A stretch of 64,000 nucleotides of DNA from Cristatella mucedo (Eukaryota > Bryozoa > Phylactolaemata > Cristatellidae). Below the pieces are notes generated by a model. The model saw only the letters and a list, made by a program, of their open reading frames with translations, did not search any database and was not told the origin of the DNA. Below, one piece after another: positions 1 through 11,490 of the stretch. The stretch lies in the NCBI GenBank assembly GCA_009760855.2, contig WPIO01000094.1, forward strand, positions 1,382,501 through 1,446,500. Reading direction: 5' to 3'. A program made the position numbers and the translations under genes. The first letter of the stretch is position 1. Every line of letters begins with the position of its first letter.

Positions 1-1662
1 GACGGCCACCTGTTCTTGAGGCGGCTGGTTTCCAAGAAGTGAGCGATGTATCATGCTAGCAAAGAGGGACCGCTGGCTAGACCGCGGCCCGGTGGCTGCT
101 CTCGACGCCCCCAGCAGGAAGCTGGCACTGCGCCGGCCACGCCCGTCACTTTGCCTAGCATCTGCCAGCGTAGCTGTACCTGGCTACATGGCGCTAGCAC
201 GCTCCGTGAAGACGAACATTAGCACTACTCCGAATTCACCAGTTTTTAAATGGCTCGTAAGTACAGGAAAGTTTCCTGACTTGTGCTGCCTGCGTAAGTC
301 CATCCTACGACCCATGCACTAGGGTAGGTCCATCCCAAATGTCTCGACTGACACGTCACCAAACGCATCAGTTTTTTAACCTTGCAATGCGACGCGCGGT
401 ATTGCAACTCGTAGCTCGGCAGCCGCGCTTGACGATGCGTTACGGCCCCCGGGAGCCGCATCTGCGTTGCCTGGCATTACCTGCGCCACCTGAATTACCT
501 GGCATCGCTACTCGGTCCGGCTACAGGCTCCTTCCTGCCTCCTTGAGGCTCACAGCGAGCACCGCCGTCGTTCAGGTGACAGCAGCTCGCCTCCTCGACT
601 TGAAAGCAGCTGTTCGAGTTGGAGTTGCTCCTCCTGAAGACTCGTGGCTGAGACTCTCGAGATGCTCACTGGACGCTGCTATCCATAGAAAGAGAAATGT
701 GTCTGCTGCCTGCAGCTACGGCCTTAGCAGCTGACCGCGCGGCATCAGACTGGAAGTCGGATGAGAAGTCGGACGAGCCTACGAAAGGAGCAGCGGCGGC
801 GGCAGTGAAGGAAAGGCAACGTGCACGAGGAGCCCACCTCCACCACTCGCGGACGACTACATTAGGCCGCCCCTAACGGCTTGGCTCCGTCCCAAGCAAG
901 CCACGTGCAAAGGCCGCCCCAATTACAAGCCAGCCACGCTCGTGCCCACCTCCAGGGGCCTATGAACAGCCGGCGGTATTTCTGTAATAATTGAAGGAGA
1001 CGCAACGTAAGTCCGCTATCGTGTTTTCTTTGCATGCAGTGTATGAGTTCTGGGTCTCGGCTTACCAGCGAGGCAGAGCGCCACGGCATCCGTCGGCTCG
1101 GCTCTCTGCAGAGAAGTTACGGCTGCTCTACAGCCACTGGTCGGTTCCCTTGGCTTTCAGACCTTCTGCGACGGCTTTGCCTAGCATCTCTAGTCACAAC
1201 CGTCTGCCCAGCTTCAACAGCTGTCGCGTCGTATTTCCTTCGGCGTTGGCAGCGGCCTTTTGAGTCGGCCGCCATATTTAGGTGTGGCCGAAAAACGACC
1301 GTGCATTCACTGTGCGAAAACGTCTACCTAGAAAAAGCTCTAAACCCCGGCAAGACTGGGTACGAGAAAATGTTCCTGGAGAGTTGCTGTTGGATAGCTT
1401 ACGCTATAGATTTTTTTAGAGCCCACTCAAACCCTACACGCCAATCGGTTTGAAGAGGTGATTTCCAATGTCCACGATTGGCGAAGCGGAAGCTTCCATT
1501 TTCGAAAGACGTAGAAAACTACAGAGCCTCTAGACAACTACCCCGCCCCTGCATGACGACCCGTGAGGGGCTGAGCATGATGATTCAGTTCAGAAATATT
1601 AAAAGCATCCACGCAATGGCTAAGTCGCTTAATCCTGAATAGGAATATAACTCGTGTAATTC
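1..1662. other. No gene recognised
   Basis: CpG-rich in 400-950. Open frames at 339-734 and 1034-1453 carry no recognisable domain and have no supporting context. Confidence 0.5.
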
Positions 1663-1787
1663 AGCTTGGTCTGGCGGTTAAGTTGCTCGCCCCGACCAAG
1701 GCCTGGCTGAGATCGTGGGTTCGAGCCCCGAGGCACATGTGAAGCGCCTGAATAGATATTAAGTTCTCTTGGCGAGCTATACAAATG
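1663..1787 (+). mobile_element. SINE-1 (tRNA-derived SINE)
   Basis: The head resembles a tRNA with A box TGGCGGTTAAG and B box GGTTCGAGCCC. The body ends in GAAGCGCC...TTCTCTTGG, the tail shared with LINE-A. A 10-bp direct repeat TGAATAGGAA occurs at 1636-1645 and about 1798-1807 and may be part of a target-site duplication. Confidence 0.8.
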
Positions 1788-3961
1788 AATTATATTTTGA
1801 ATAGGAACTGCACAGTATGATAAGCATATGGAAGCACTCATCTCAATTTATTGCAAAAGTCCAGCAGCTGTCAAAGGTGAAGCCAAAATTTCGAGCATAG
1901 GATAAGGGACCACCATCAGGTAGGAGAGAGAGTTCAGCCGTAAAACGCTGGTTGACAACCGGGATCGAATTTGAGCAAGGCGCCTGCGCATCCAGCTCAT
2001 CAGTAGCAGCTGCTGATGGCAAGTAAAGAAGCAGTTAAGCTCGGCATCGTCATCGTAGAAGTGACAGGCCCTGCCGTAAAAATGACAGGCCTGCTGTAGA
2101 AGTGACAGGCCCTGCCGTAGAAGTGACAGGCCCTGCCGTAGAATAATCGTGCGCGTAGGATATGAGATAGGCGGCGGCGTCAATAGCCCCAGCTACATCG
2201 AGCTGGACGATGGCAGCGGGGTTGCCTACATCACCGCCACTGCCCAGAATTTCACAAGAGCTTTGAGCACACGGGAGAGACTGGTCTCAGTGGGACTGTG
2301 TCGAGCTTGAGTTCCGGCTTAAATGTACGTAGTGCTGATAGTAGCCAACGACCAGAGGCGAAATCTAGGACAACGCCGAGCGGAACGTCCGACATTTCGC
2401 TCTTGCCTGTCTCCGCCTACCGCCCAGATGGCTGAGTGTTAGCCAGTAGCCGTCGTTCGGTAGCGCTACTAGTGAGGCACAGTGGCCCCCTAGCTCGCGA
2501 CTGGCGAGCGCTAATTTCCGAACCCCCAAACCTCGCTATTCCTCCTCCATCGGAGTCCCAGTCCCAGCTCCAGGGGCAGCTGCGTCTTTAGCGCGGGCGA
2601 GGCACCAACGGACCTGAGCAGGCTGAGTTCGTTGTTCGCTGCCGGAACCGCTTTTAGCAGTCCGGCAGGCGCCATGTTGCCACCTTGGCTCGCCCTAAGC
2701 TAATCACGTCCGCTGTGCCCTTTAGGCCATTGCAACCCTTTCAGACTCGATATCGTCCCTTGGAGAGTTAGCTAAATGAGACTAATGCAAAGGAGGCAGA
2801 AAACACCTGGCTCAGAGCAGCTAATGAGCCTAACTGTGTACAATATCTCTAGCAGCTAATCGGACGATCGTTAATAAAGAATCCAACAACCAACATGGAC
2901 GCATCTCATGCACGCCGCGGCTCCAATTATCTCAGCAGCGAGCAGTGAGCAAGAGCACAGCAGCGAATTCTGCCTTCCTATCGAAACATGGAGGACATCA
3001 CTGGAGGTCACTTATCAGCTTGCAGCGTCAATCGTCGAGTAGGCAGCGTCAGTCGTCTAGTAAGTGATCGCTCGAACGGTCGCACTTTCGCATAGGCCAC
3101 GTTTAAGTTTTCTTATTGATCATATTTGATGAATTTTACAACGGCTAGCCTATAGCAAACCGGCATCGTAAAACAGTCATTTACTAGGGCGCTTTGCCAG
3201 TGCTAGTGGGACCAACTTCCTGGCGCAAATTAAACTTTCAGTCACCTGAACTTTGATACCAAAACATTTTGGGGGAGTACCTCGTGCAGACTCTTTACAA
3301 GTACAAAAACTAGAAATCCTTCGGCAACTTAAAACAAATACTACTGAGGGCGTTTTTTCAAATTTATTATTGCAATGACTATTCATATTGAAATGCCGGG
3401 TTGATTAGGAAGGACGGTCCTTGCTTCAGTAAAGTCTACAGGCGATAACTTGAGAAGCTTGCATTGACTGTCGTAATACTGGCCTCAAGAGGGCATGCAA
3501 GTAAAGAGAAGGCAATCACCGAGTCTTGCTATAATGCACTCCAGATGTGTTTTTCCAGATCAGTAGCTGCCGCCGTATCGCCTGAAGAACCACTAATGTC
3601 TCTCCGATAGATGCGACATGGATGTGCTATCTGTTTCCTTTAGCCTTTATTCCCTTTTAGCCTCTTTATTTTCTCTGGCTTTCATGTACCTTAGACTAGC
3701 TAGGTAGGTAGCCAAGAGCAGCTTATGGGATATACTACTAAAATGCGGAGCAAGCGAGTGGATTACGTGGTATTTCCATTTATCGAGCCACAGCATCCCA
3801 CAAAATCTTATCACTAAATTTGGAAAAACGTGATTTGAAATACCAAGTAATTTAAATTCGTATAAATCAATCACACCCTACTCTAAAAACAGCAAACACA
3901 TGCAAACTGAACGAGCTAGCCACTACAGCAGACAGCCCAGCCGGTTCGTGCAGCGTTTCGG
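1788..3961. other. No gene recognised
   Basis: Contains the 21-bp repeat at 2054-2145 and a GC-rich segment at 2200-2720. A short direct duplication of GGCAGCGTCAGTCGTC-like sequence occurs near 3025-3062. Confidence 0.5.
2054..2145. repeat. 21-bp tandem repeat
   Basis: Four to five copies of a unit like GTAGAAGTGACAGGCCCTGCC, the second with a small deletion and substitutions. Confidence 0.88.
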
Positions 3962-4345
3962 TCTTAATATTAATAATAATAATAATAATGATACATTTGA
4001 TAAAGCGCCCTCGGAGAACTCAATCTCTTTCTAGGCGCTTTACATTTGCTGCATAGGAAACGTGATCGAATGGTGAGTGGTATCATGCTTGATAAACAAC
4101 ATGAATAACACGATTAGGGGTGGCGTGCACTGGGTCAGCATGCAAGTGTGGTTAGTGGCAGCATGCAACGGTAGCAGCACGCATAAGTGCATAAACAAAG
4201 AATCGCAGGGACCCACTAAGTGATGACAGAAATCGGTGCGTTTTTAATTTCTTTTTAAATGTGGACATGTCAGGAGATGTCGTGGCGCAGGTCGGGAGTG
4301 AGTTCCATGCTTTCGGAGCATACGAAACTGTCTTTCGCAGGAAAC
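3962..4345 (-). mobile_element. LINE-A 3' fragment
   Basis: Starts with (AAT)n, then GATAAAGCGCCCTCGGAGAACTC, GCGCTTTACATTTGC, and the untranslated GCATGC-rich block. Coding similarity is limited to the last RT-ORF codons. Confidence 0.8.
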
Positions 4346-4581
4346 CTCAACTAAGTTGTATCGTGCCCCGGAAAATTATAAAGACTCTTGAATGCAGGTC
4401 GAACCTTCAAATCTGCATCGGGTAGGGGTGCTGTGTTTTATACCTTGAGCTTCTCACCACCGAGCGCTGCTTTTCATGCTCGTTGCACGTATATCGTGCA
4501 CATGAATTTTACGTAATTAGTTCCGCCTGACTCGCCCCCTGCCTCAGTCATTGGTGTTTTGCGATTGCTAGCCACCATTCG

Positions 4582-5335
4582 CATACAATATAACAATAAC
4601 AAAACCCTTGACATAGCGCCCTCAGAGAATTCAATCTTTTTCTAGGTACTTTAAATTTGCTGCAAAGGAAGCACGATCGAATGGTCAGTGGTAGCATGCT
4701 CAATAAGCAACAAGATAACATGGTTAGGGGCTACTTGTACGGGGTCAGCAATCAAGTACGGTCAATTGCAGCATGCAAGGAGTCAGCTCGAATAAGCGAA
4801 TAATGATCGAATCGCAGGGACCCGCCCACTAAATGCTGTGATATGTAGATGCGTTTTAATTTTCTATTTACATGTGGACACGTCAGGAGATGTCGTTGCG
4901 TAGGTCGGGAGTGAGTTTCAGGCCTCGGGAGCATATAAACTAGAGGCATGGTCTCCAAGGAATTTAAGATTTGTACGATTTTTGGGTAAATAATTAGCTT
5001 CCAAAAATCATGTGGTACGGTGCTTAGCCTGGGGGAGTAGATCTGATCGGTAGGCTAAAGCCAAAGAATAAAGGAGTCTGAAAGTGACAGACAAAACCTT
5101 GACGTCAATGCGTTGCTTGACTGATAGCCAGTGCAAATCTGCAAGAAGTGGTCTGATGCTGATACCGCGACGCTCACGACAGACAAGCCAGCTGCAGAGT
5201 TCTGCACCAGCTGCAAGCGACTGAGTTCACAGGCGCAGGTAGACCAGGTAGCACAGGTAGAACAGGTAGCACATGTAGAACGTGTAGCACAGGTAGAACA
5301 GCGAGCGGCGAGTTACACGAGTCACGACGGGAACA
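4582..5335 (-). mobile_element. LINE-A fragment with an internal minisatellite
   Basis: Tail AACCCTTGACATAGCGCCCTC, then the end of the RT ORF in reverse (complements of AFSSYAPK and [12 protein letters not shown] are recognisable but decayed). A 9-bp repeat array at 5233-5305 interrupts the LPACAIRRL-equivalent region, after which LINE-A resumes (GAGTTACACGAGTCACGACGGG). Confidence 0.75.
5233..5305 (+). repeat. 9-bp minisatellite (AGGTAGMAC)
   Basis: About eight units alternate AGGTAGCAC and AGGTAGAAC with few substitutions. Flanks on both sides are LINE-A, so the array probably expanded from LINE-A sequence. Confidence 0.85.
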
Positions 5336-6003
5336 AACAACTTTTGAGTCAGCTGCATAAAACTCTTAAGCGTAACGCTACTCAGTCTTTCTAATTAGGT
5401 GAAGTTACAAGCGAAAATACATATATAGCGGGACAGGCGGAAAACGTGCAAATGTGTACAGACGGAAATAAACATAGTAGGCATATACAGTAGTGCAGTC
5501 ATGCAACTCACCCGCGCTCCCCCTTATTCGCGAACGTGAAGAACAATGCACCTAAACGAAACTCATGATCTTCTGACCTAGCTTCGCTGCTGCAACAGTT
5601 TACATCGCATAGCGCTCCAGCTTCCTGTCGTAGCACGCATTAAGCAGCCAGATCACTCCGCTTAAAAATAGAGCGGTAACGATCGACTGTCAAGTAAGAG
5701 TGCGTAAACACAGGTCACATTCGCTCCTTTGTGATATTTATGATTCTACTAATACTACTACAATTATACAGCTCTTAACAGCTTTGGGCAATAATATTAG
5801 CGGAGATAATATTACTTCTTCATATATTAGCAACAACATGCAATCCCATTTTTTAATTGAACAATGACTTTCAAAACAATGACATTCAAAATATACTGCA
5901 ACAATTGCATTATCAAATGAAATAACATTAAGACTAATATGGAATATTTTCAATTTTTCCTATTGAATAACTGGCAACATCAAGAAAGATTGCTCATTAG
6001 TCG

Positions 6004-6120
6004 ACGTGGTTTTCCAAATGGGTCATGGTGCTCTATTACGGCCAAGGCCGTGGGCACAAACCTTGCGGCATGCGTCAAGTGCCTGGATAGAGATTAAGTT
6101 CTCTTAAGAGCAATATCAAC
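6004..6120 (+). mobile_element. SINE-1, degraded copy
   Basis: Recognised by the CCAAGGCCGTGGG segment and the intact 3' tail CTGGATAGAGATTAAGTTCTCTT. The B box has decayed. Confidence 0.6.
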
Positions 6121-6159
6121 AAATTATATTAACTCGTTCATTTATCAGGGCTAGCTTAC

Positions 6160-6385
6160 CGGGAAGACCAGCGGACTTCAATCAACTGCTATCCTCCTCT
6201 GCTATGCTTCCCACTTTCTCTTTGTCTCGTGAGAGGAAGTCTGTTGGCTATCGAATGCCTACCGAAAGCCACTTAGGCTGTGAGTGAGCTATACAAAACT
6301 CTCCTGCGTAACACCCAAATAGTCTCTATGGCCTTATGGAGTTGCAGCCGGAGATGCATTGCATTACACTAACTCAAGTCACCCT
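6160..6385 (+). mobile_element. LINE-B 3' UTR fragment
   Basis: CACTTTCTCTTTGTCTCGTG, AAGTCTGTTGGCTATCGAATG, ACTCTCCTGCGTAACACCC and GAGATGCATTGCATTACAC. Confidence 0.72.
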
Positions 6386-6690
6386 CCAAAGCAGAATCGG
6401 AGTTTCCTGTGGTTAGTTACGGGAGTATGCAAGCAGTCTTCAGTTTTCAGAATGCCAGCCTCCAGCTGATGAAATGCTTATCCAGTTTTACTTGTATCTT
6501 CGATGTGAAGTTACAATACGGCTGGAGCAGTACACTAGTGTCTCTGTGGCTTTGGAATACAACTTCATACACAAGCGATAGCAATAACTTCCTAGCGACT
6601 CGTTATGCTAGTAAATAGAGGCTTTTGGTGTCTACCGTGTGCGTATCAGCGTGCACAGGGGACGGAAGCATATTCGCCTCGCAGCCTTCT

Positions 6691-6864
6691 AAAAAAAAAT
6701 CCTAGCTGATCAAACAGCCTCTTATTGTATAGCGACAGAAGAGCCTTTACGGCTACCACCACCGCTTGCAGTGGCGATAAAGAATCGCCCACTGCAGGAA
6801 TCGAACCCACGACCTCGGGACTGAGGTCGTGAAAGCAACCGCCTTACCTAGTGTGCCATCACGG
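6691..6864 (-). mobile_element. SINE-2 (tRNA-derived, hairpin-rich), copy a
   Basis: Minus-strand head TGATGGCACACTAGGTAAGGCGG resembles an A box region. B box GGTTCGATTCC is a perfect match to the pol III consensus. The arms CACGACCTC and GAGGTCGTG next to the B box pair. Later parts match the other copies: GGCTCTTCTGTCGCTATAC and the terminal GCTG...CAGC. Confidence 0.82.
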
Positions 6865-8074
6865 CTTCTAGTCGGCACCGTCAGCGATGTCTCGTATTGG
6901 TATTGGCAGCGTGAGCAGCGTCGTTATCTAAAGCGCTGCTGCACACAAGCGCTGCAGCGCTTTTCACGGAGGCTTATCGCTCAGAAGCCGCACGCACGAC
7001 GGAGCACGCACTCACGCACGCACGACGGAGCGAGGTTTGGGAGTGTCGACTGGACATAAAGCGCTGCTAATTCGTGTAGTAAAAGCTACTGCTGACGGCA
7101 ACAGAGCGGTCAATTAGGAAGTCCTCGAGGAAGGGCTGGCGAAGTCCGGACAAGTTCTTTGCTACACTTCTCTGGCATGCCTCTTAAAAATTATTATTGA
7201 ACAACGTGAGAGAATTGCAATCGTGGCGCGGCATTTGCTCGGGTGCTCGTTACATCATCACCACTCACCTTTATCCAGCATTTCATCGGCTAGCCATTGC
7301 ATGCGAAGGAACCAAGGAACTCGGCGTAACCGAACCTAAAACGCCGTAACTGACTGTGAATGTCTGAAACTCACCAACAGCGCACGTCCAGACGTCCCCT
7401 GACATGACGACAGTTAAAAGGGGGCTTAAAGCCCACCTGTTTATTACACCAGTTAGCGAGTCTCTGCGATTCGTCTTTCGTGTGCACGCACCTGCTGACA
7501 TTGCCCCTGCTACTTGCGGGTGTTACTGCCAATCATTTGGTGAAATGCTTTTTCTTCGGCATCTCCCAAAGCGCTCCGAGAGAGATTCAGGTTTCCGATG
7601 GTGCTACACAAGTGCGTTATCAGTATTTCATAGTAATGCAAGTGAAACTGAGGTCTGTCGCTCGCTTGTCGCAGCGCGTATTCGCAGCTCTGCTGCCCCG
7701 CCTATCGCGAGCGAGCGAGCCGCACCTGAGCGCCTCCCGTCTGGGCGCCAGCGCGCGCGAGCGCACAGACCGGCGGCTCGCCGAGTGCTCACAGGAAGCA
7801 GCGAAGCGCCCGCCGGGTCAATACTTGCGGAGCTGCGGACGGACGGCGATGGGGATAGTAATGATAATAGCGTGTGACTTGCAATGCACTCCAAGAGAAC
7901 TGAGTCTCTCTCTCTATCGAGGCCCTCGGAAACTTGGGGCAAAATAATAAACAGTCAAGAGCTAAAGACGTGCTGGTAGAATGCTCAAAGAAGCGCGCAA
8001 CAGACAGCATGCATCTTACTTAGATCAGCGTGCTAAAGCTTGAGTGAGAACTCACTCAAGGTCAACAGCTAGTG

Positions 8075-8580
8075 AGACCTTCCACAGGTTCCTTCATTCT
8101 TTGGCCTCCAACCTACCTGTCAGATCTATTCCCCCAGCCAGGCTAAGTATCGTACCACCCGCTTTTCGGAATCTAACTGGTTACCTATAGCTCGTACAGA
8201 CCTCAAATCCTTTGGAGACCTAACCTTCAGTTCGTACGCTCCAAAAGCCTGGAACTCACTTTCAACTTGCGTCGCGACATCTCTTGACTTGACTACATTT
8301 AAGAAGAAACTAAAAATGCATATATTTATCACAACATTTAGTGGGTCAATGTGATTCGTCCTTTACGTGCTCATGCGTGCTGACACTGTTCCATGCTGCC
8401 ACTAACCATACTTGCACGTTGAATTTGTTCACGCTACCCCTAATGGTGTTATTCTTGTTGCTTATTGAGCATGCTACCGCTAACTATTCGATCGTGCTTC
8501 CTTTACAGCAAATGTAAAGCGCCTAGACAGATATTGAGTTCTCCGAGGGTGCTACATGAAATGTACTAGTGCTATTATTA
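8075..8580 (+). mobile_element. LINE-A 3' fragment
   Basis: Carries the decayed end of the RT ORF (ACCTGTCAGATCTATTCCCCCAG, CTCCAAAAGCCTGGAACTCAC), the 3' UTR with GACACTGTTCCATGCTGCCACTAACC, and tail GTAAAGCGCCTAGACAGA. Confidence 0.82.
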
Positions 8581-8639
8581 TCATAGATAGGCAAGAAAAG
8601 CACGCGGAAAAAGAGAGATGTTCGGTGGGCCGCACAAAG

Positions 8640-9110
8640 GAAAAGTGGGCGAAGCCGATGTGGAAAGATGCAAGGTCATTGCACGTAAGGACCGAAGCCG
8701 AAAGTGAGTTCCAGAATTAACGAGCATACGAAATGAAGCCCAATCCACGAAAGGTTTCAATTTGTGCGGCCGAACGTGAGACGACAAGAAGAACATGAGA
8801 CGACAACAAGCTGAGACGCTGGTGCTGGAAGACCAAAATGGTACAGCAAGGGAGGTGGATAGGTCAAGGCTGGTTTAAGTGAGTGAAGTGACCTAGAAGC
8901 CAGATCGAGGAAGTCGTTTCGTAGCTTAGTAGGTAGCCAGTGAACCTCAGACAGAGGCGGTTCGCTGTGCCAGTTATGCCATTGAAGACAAGCCGGGTGA
9001 GCTGCTGACTTTCGTAGCAGTTGCGGACGATTAAGGGCGATATCCAGGAGTACTGAATAAATCAAATTGCAGTAGTCTTGACGCGATATAATAAAGCCGA
9101 AACTAGTTTG
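8640..9110 (-). mobile_element. Diverged LINE RT C-terminal fragment
   Basis: Minus-strand translation at 8757-9065 reads VHWLPTKLRNDFLDLASRSL and HSLKPALTYPPPLL, parallel to the LINE-A end [12 protein letters not shown]...[13 protein letters not shown]. Older than most LINE-A copies. Confidence 0.6.
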
Positions 9111-9188
9111 ACTGTCGTAGTTTTATCTTATCAGGCCCTAATTTTGGCGATCTCCCTCAGCTGAAAGGAACACTACATAATATGTAAT

Positions 9189-9309
9189 TCATTTGTCCCT
9201 AAAAGAACTTAATCTCTATTCAGGCGCTTCACGTATGCCTCGGGGCTCGAGCCCACGGCGTCAACTTGACCTTGGTTGGGGCGAGCACCTTAACCGCTGG
9301 GACAAACCA
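9189..9309 (-). mobile_element. SINE-1
   Basis: Reverse orientation: tail AGAACTTAATCTCTATTCAGGCGCTTC, B box complement GGGCTCGAGCCC, then CACCTTAACCGCTGGGACAAACC for the tRNA-like head. Confidence 0.75.
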
Positions 9310-9529
9310 AATGCACAGAAATGTGACACGCTCTAACTCCACTCAAATCAACTGCCCCACAATCCCTCTCGGTTCCCGACCGACAGACTCTTTCTCGTCT
9401 GGTAGCCTAGGATAATCACGTGATGCCGTCTCCGCTCCTTCCATATCATCCACCTCTCTCGATCGTTCCTCTTCCTGCGGTAATTTAAGTTACAGCGATT
9501 GGGTGGCGGAAAGTCACGCTCTGTACGCG

Positions 9530-9730
9530 GACCGCCCGTACGACGGCCGCTTTGCAGTGCACGGGTTCGCTCGCTGTATAATAGAGCGTTGGTTCGTTCG
9601 CTACCGCTCGCTCAATGCACGTCGCCGGTGCGCTCGCTGTGTCATAGTACGCCGGTGATCTTGCAGTGTCCCACTGCGCCAGTCCACAGGTCCGCTCGCT
9701 GCGTTACAGTGTGCCGGTGCGCTCGCTCGG
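9530..9730. repeat. CpG-rich imperfect tandem repeats
   Basis: GCGCCGGTG/GTGCCGGTG and CGCTCGCTG motifs recur about every 30-60 bp with variation. Overlapping open frames on both strands reflect the composition, not a recognised gene. Confidence 0.55.
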
Positions 9731-10217
9731 GTGGCATACTTTCGGCTCTAGCCCGGCGCCGGGGCTTCTGCCGCCTAAAAGTCTCACCTGCGGCTGGAAG
9801 GGCCTTACAGACGGCATGAGCGTCATAGGTCAGAGACAGCTCCGTAATTTTCATTAGCCATGCAGCTAATAACGATCGCCCCATTAAGGGCAGCAGTCTC
9901 AGGCTATTAAACGGGCGTATTTCCGCCCGGCACATTGAGATGAGGCGTCCCTCGAAATTAAGCGTCGGCTTTCCATGCCTCTGGAATGTGTGACACGCCT
10001 TGAGTAATGGCCGGCGAAATGTACAATTCAATACGCTCGCTAAATGAGAGCGACGGAGCGGCTGCCGAAGCATTCTAGCGTCTGCAACGAGCCCGCGCTT
10101 ATCGAAGTGATGTCGGACTCGCCCCGTACTTCCGCCCACACGCGACGCCGCCGCTTGCTGCTTACCGTCCATTGTTCGCGTCGCCTCGACGCTTGCTGTA
10201 TAAATATATAAATAAAT

Positions 10218-10379
10218 CCCAGCTGATTAAACAGCCTCTTTTGTATAGCGACAGAAGAGCCTTTATGGCTATCACCACCGCTTGCAGGGGCGATACAGGA
10301 TCGCCCACCGCAGGAATCGATCCCACGACCTCGGGACCGAGGTCGTGAAAGCAACCGTCTTATCTAGTGTGCCATCACG
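10218..10379 (-). mobile_element. SINE-2, copy b
   Basis: Nearly full length with the perfect 11-bp arms CACGACCTCGG/CCGAGGTCGTG, and B box complement GGAATCGATCC. It abuts the 5'-truncated LINE-B copy at 10380. Confidence 0.83.
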
Positions 10380-10860
10380 TTGCAGAGTAAAGTTTCCAAG
10401 TGGACCCACAAGGCCCAACGCGGCGTGGATCCTTCATACCGAGTTGAACTGCTGCATCCATTTCAGCATCCATATGCCCTAAGCTCCTCTGGGACCAACA
10501 CAGTATCCGTGTCATTTCTCCGCTTAATGGCGACTGAAGCTTTAGCTCAGCAGGTCCTAGACTGGGGAAACTCGCTTCCGCGATTCTTACGCAACGACAA
10601 TTACCATCCTGCGGCCGACTGTGGCACATCCTTTCCATCCGTCCTGAGCTGATACTTCCATGTTACTCACTACCTCAACTGCTCTCCTGACTCAGCTATG
10701 CTTCGCACTTTCTCTTTGTTGCGTGAGATGAAGTCTGTTGGCAACTGCATTCACACCGAACGTCGCTTAAGCCTTGAGTGTGCCATATAAAACTCTCCTG
10801 CATAACGCCCACTCAGTCTTTGTGGAGCTAAATATGAAGGTACATTTCAATACATCCTTT
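10380..10860 (+). mobile_element. LINE-B 3' fragment
   Basis: Encodes QSKVSKWTHKAQRGVDPSY and GNSLPRFLRNDNYHPAADC, parallel to the copy at 40770-41996. The 3' UTR has CACTTTCTCTTTGTTGCGTG and ACTCTCCTGCATAACGCCC. Confidence 0.82.
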
Positions 10861-11083
10861 GCCCAGTCTCAGCCTTGTACTGCGTCAAATTCACACAGCA
10901 GCCGCCCCCATGCACCCTACGTCATACGTTCATGAATGCCTAACATTGAAATTTCTAAAGCTCGGTGATCTTGGGATACACAGAACGGCTATGAGTAAGC
11001 CTTGTATTACGCTCTACTTGGAAGATCTCACTCTCACGATTCGTTGATGTAGAAACACTCCAGCGACGCCTAAACTTGAACAC

Positions 11084-11236
11084 CAATAATAATAATAATA
11101 ATAATATTTATTATTCTTATGCATTTGATATAACACCCTCAGAGAACTCAATCTTGTTCTAGGCATTTTACATTTGCTGCAAAGGAAGCACGATCGAATA
11201 GTTAGTGGTTTCATGCTCGATAAACAACAAGAATAC
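11084..11236 (-). mobile_element. LINE-A tail fragment
   Basis: (AAT)n followed by GATATAACACCCTCAGAGAAC, ATTTTACATTTGCTGCAAAGG and ATAGTTAGTGG; truncated at about 11236. Confidence 0.78.
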
Positions 11237-11320
11237 CCGACGGTGTGAACTCGCCGGCACATGAGGCACCCAGTAGTGAGCTTCAGCAGACACTTATTCC
11301 TTCGGGCGCCGGAGCTGGCA

Positions 11321-11490
11321 AAAAAATATTAGCTGATTAAACAGCCTCTTTTTGTATAGCGACAGAAGAGCCTTTACGGCTATCACCACCGCTTGCAGTG
11401 GCGATACAGAATCGCCCACCGCAGGAATCGAACCCACGACCTCGGGACCGAGGTCGTGAAAGCAACCGCCTTAGCTAGTGTGCCATCACG
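11321..11490 (-). mobile_element. SINE-2, copy c (best preserved)
   Basis: Contains in plus-strand order: GCTG/CAGC (11332-11345), AGCC/GGCT (11369-11381), CCAC/GTGG (11386-11401), GGCGAT/ATCGCC (11400-11416), B-box complement GGAATCGAACC (11424-11434) and the perfect 11-bp inverted repeat with 2-nt spacer (11435-11458). Ends GTGTGCCATCACG. Confidence 0.87.

Larger units (their letters stand above)
5400..8074. other. Non-coding apart from listed repeats
   Basis: SINE-1, LINE-B and SINE-2 fragments lie at 6004-6864. The 7640-7870 part is strongly CpG-rich and gives overlapping open frames on both strands without a motif. Confidence 0.45.

Noticed and set aside
6780-6868. tRNA gene candidate
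   Set aside because: The B box belongs to SINE-2; no cloverleaf with a proper anticodon arm can be drawn.
7404-7947. Overlapping forward and reverse open frames of 104-157 codons
   Set aside because: CpG-rich composition suppresses stops on both strands; no motif, splice context or repeat homology supports a gene.
9499-10172. Open frames of 106 and 176 codons on opposite strands
   Set aside because: They mirror each other over tandem CpG-rich sequence and have no recognisable domain.
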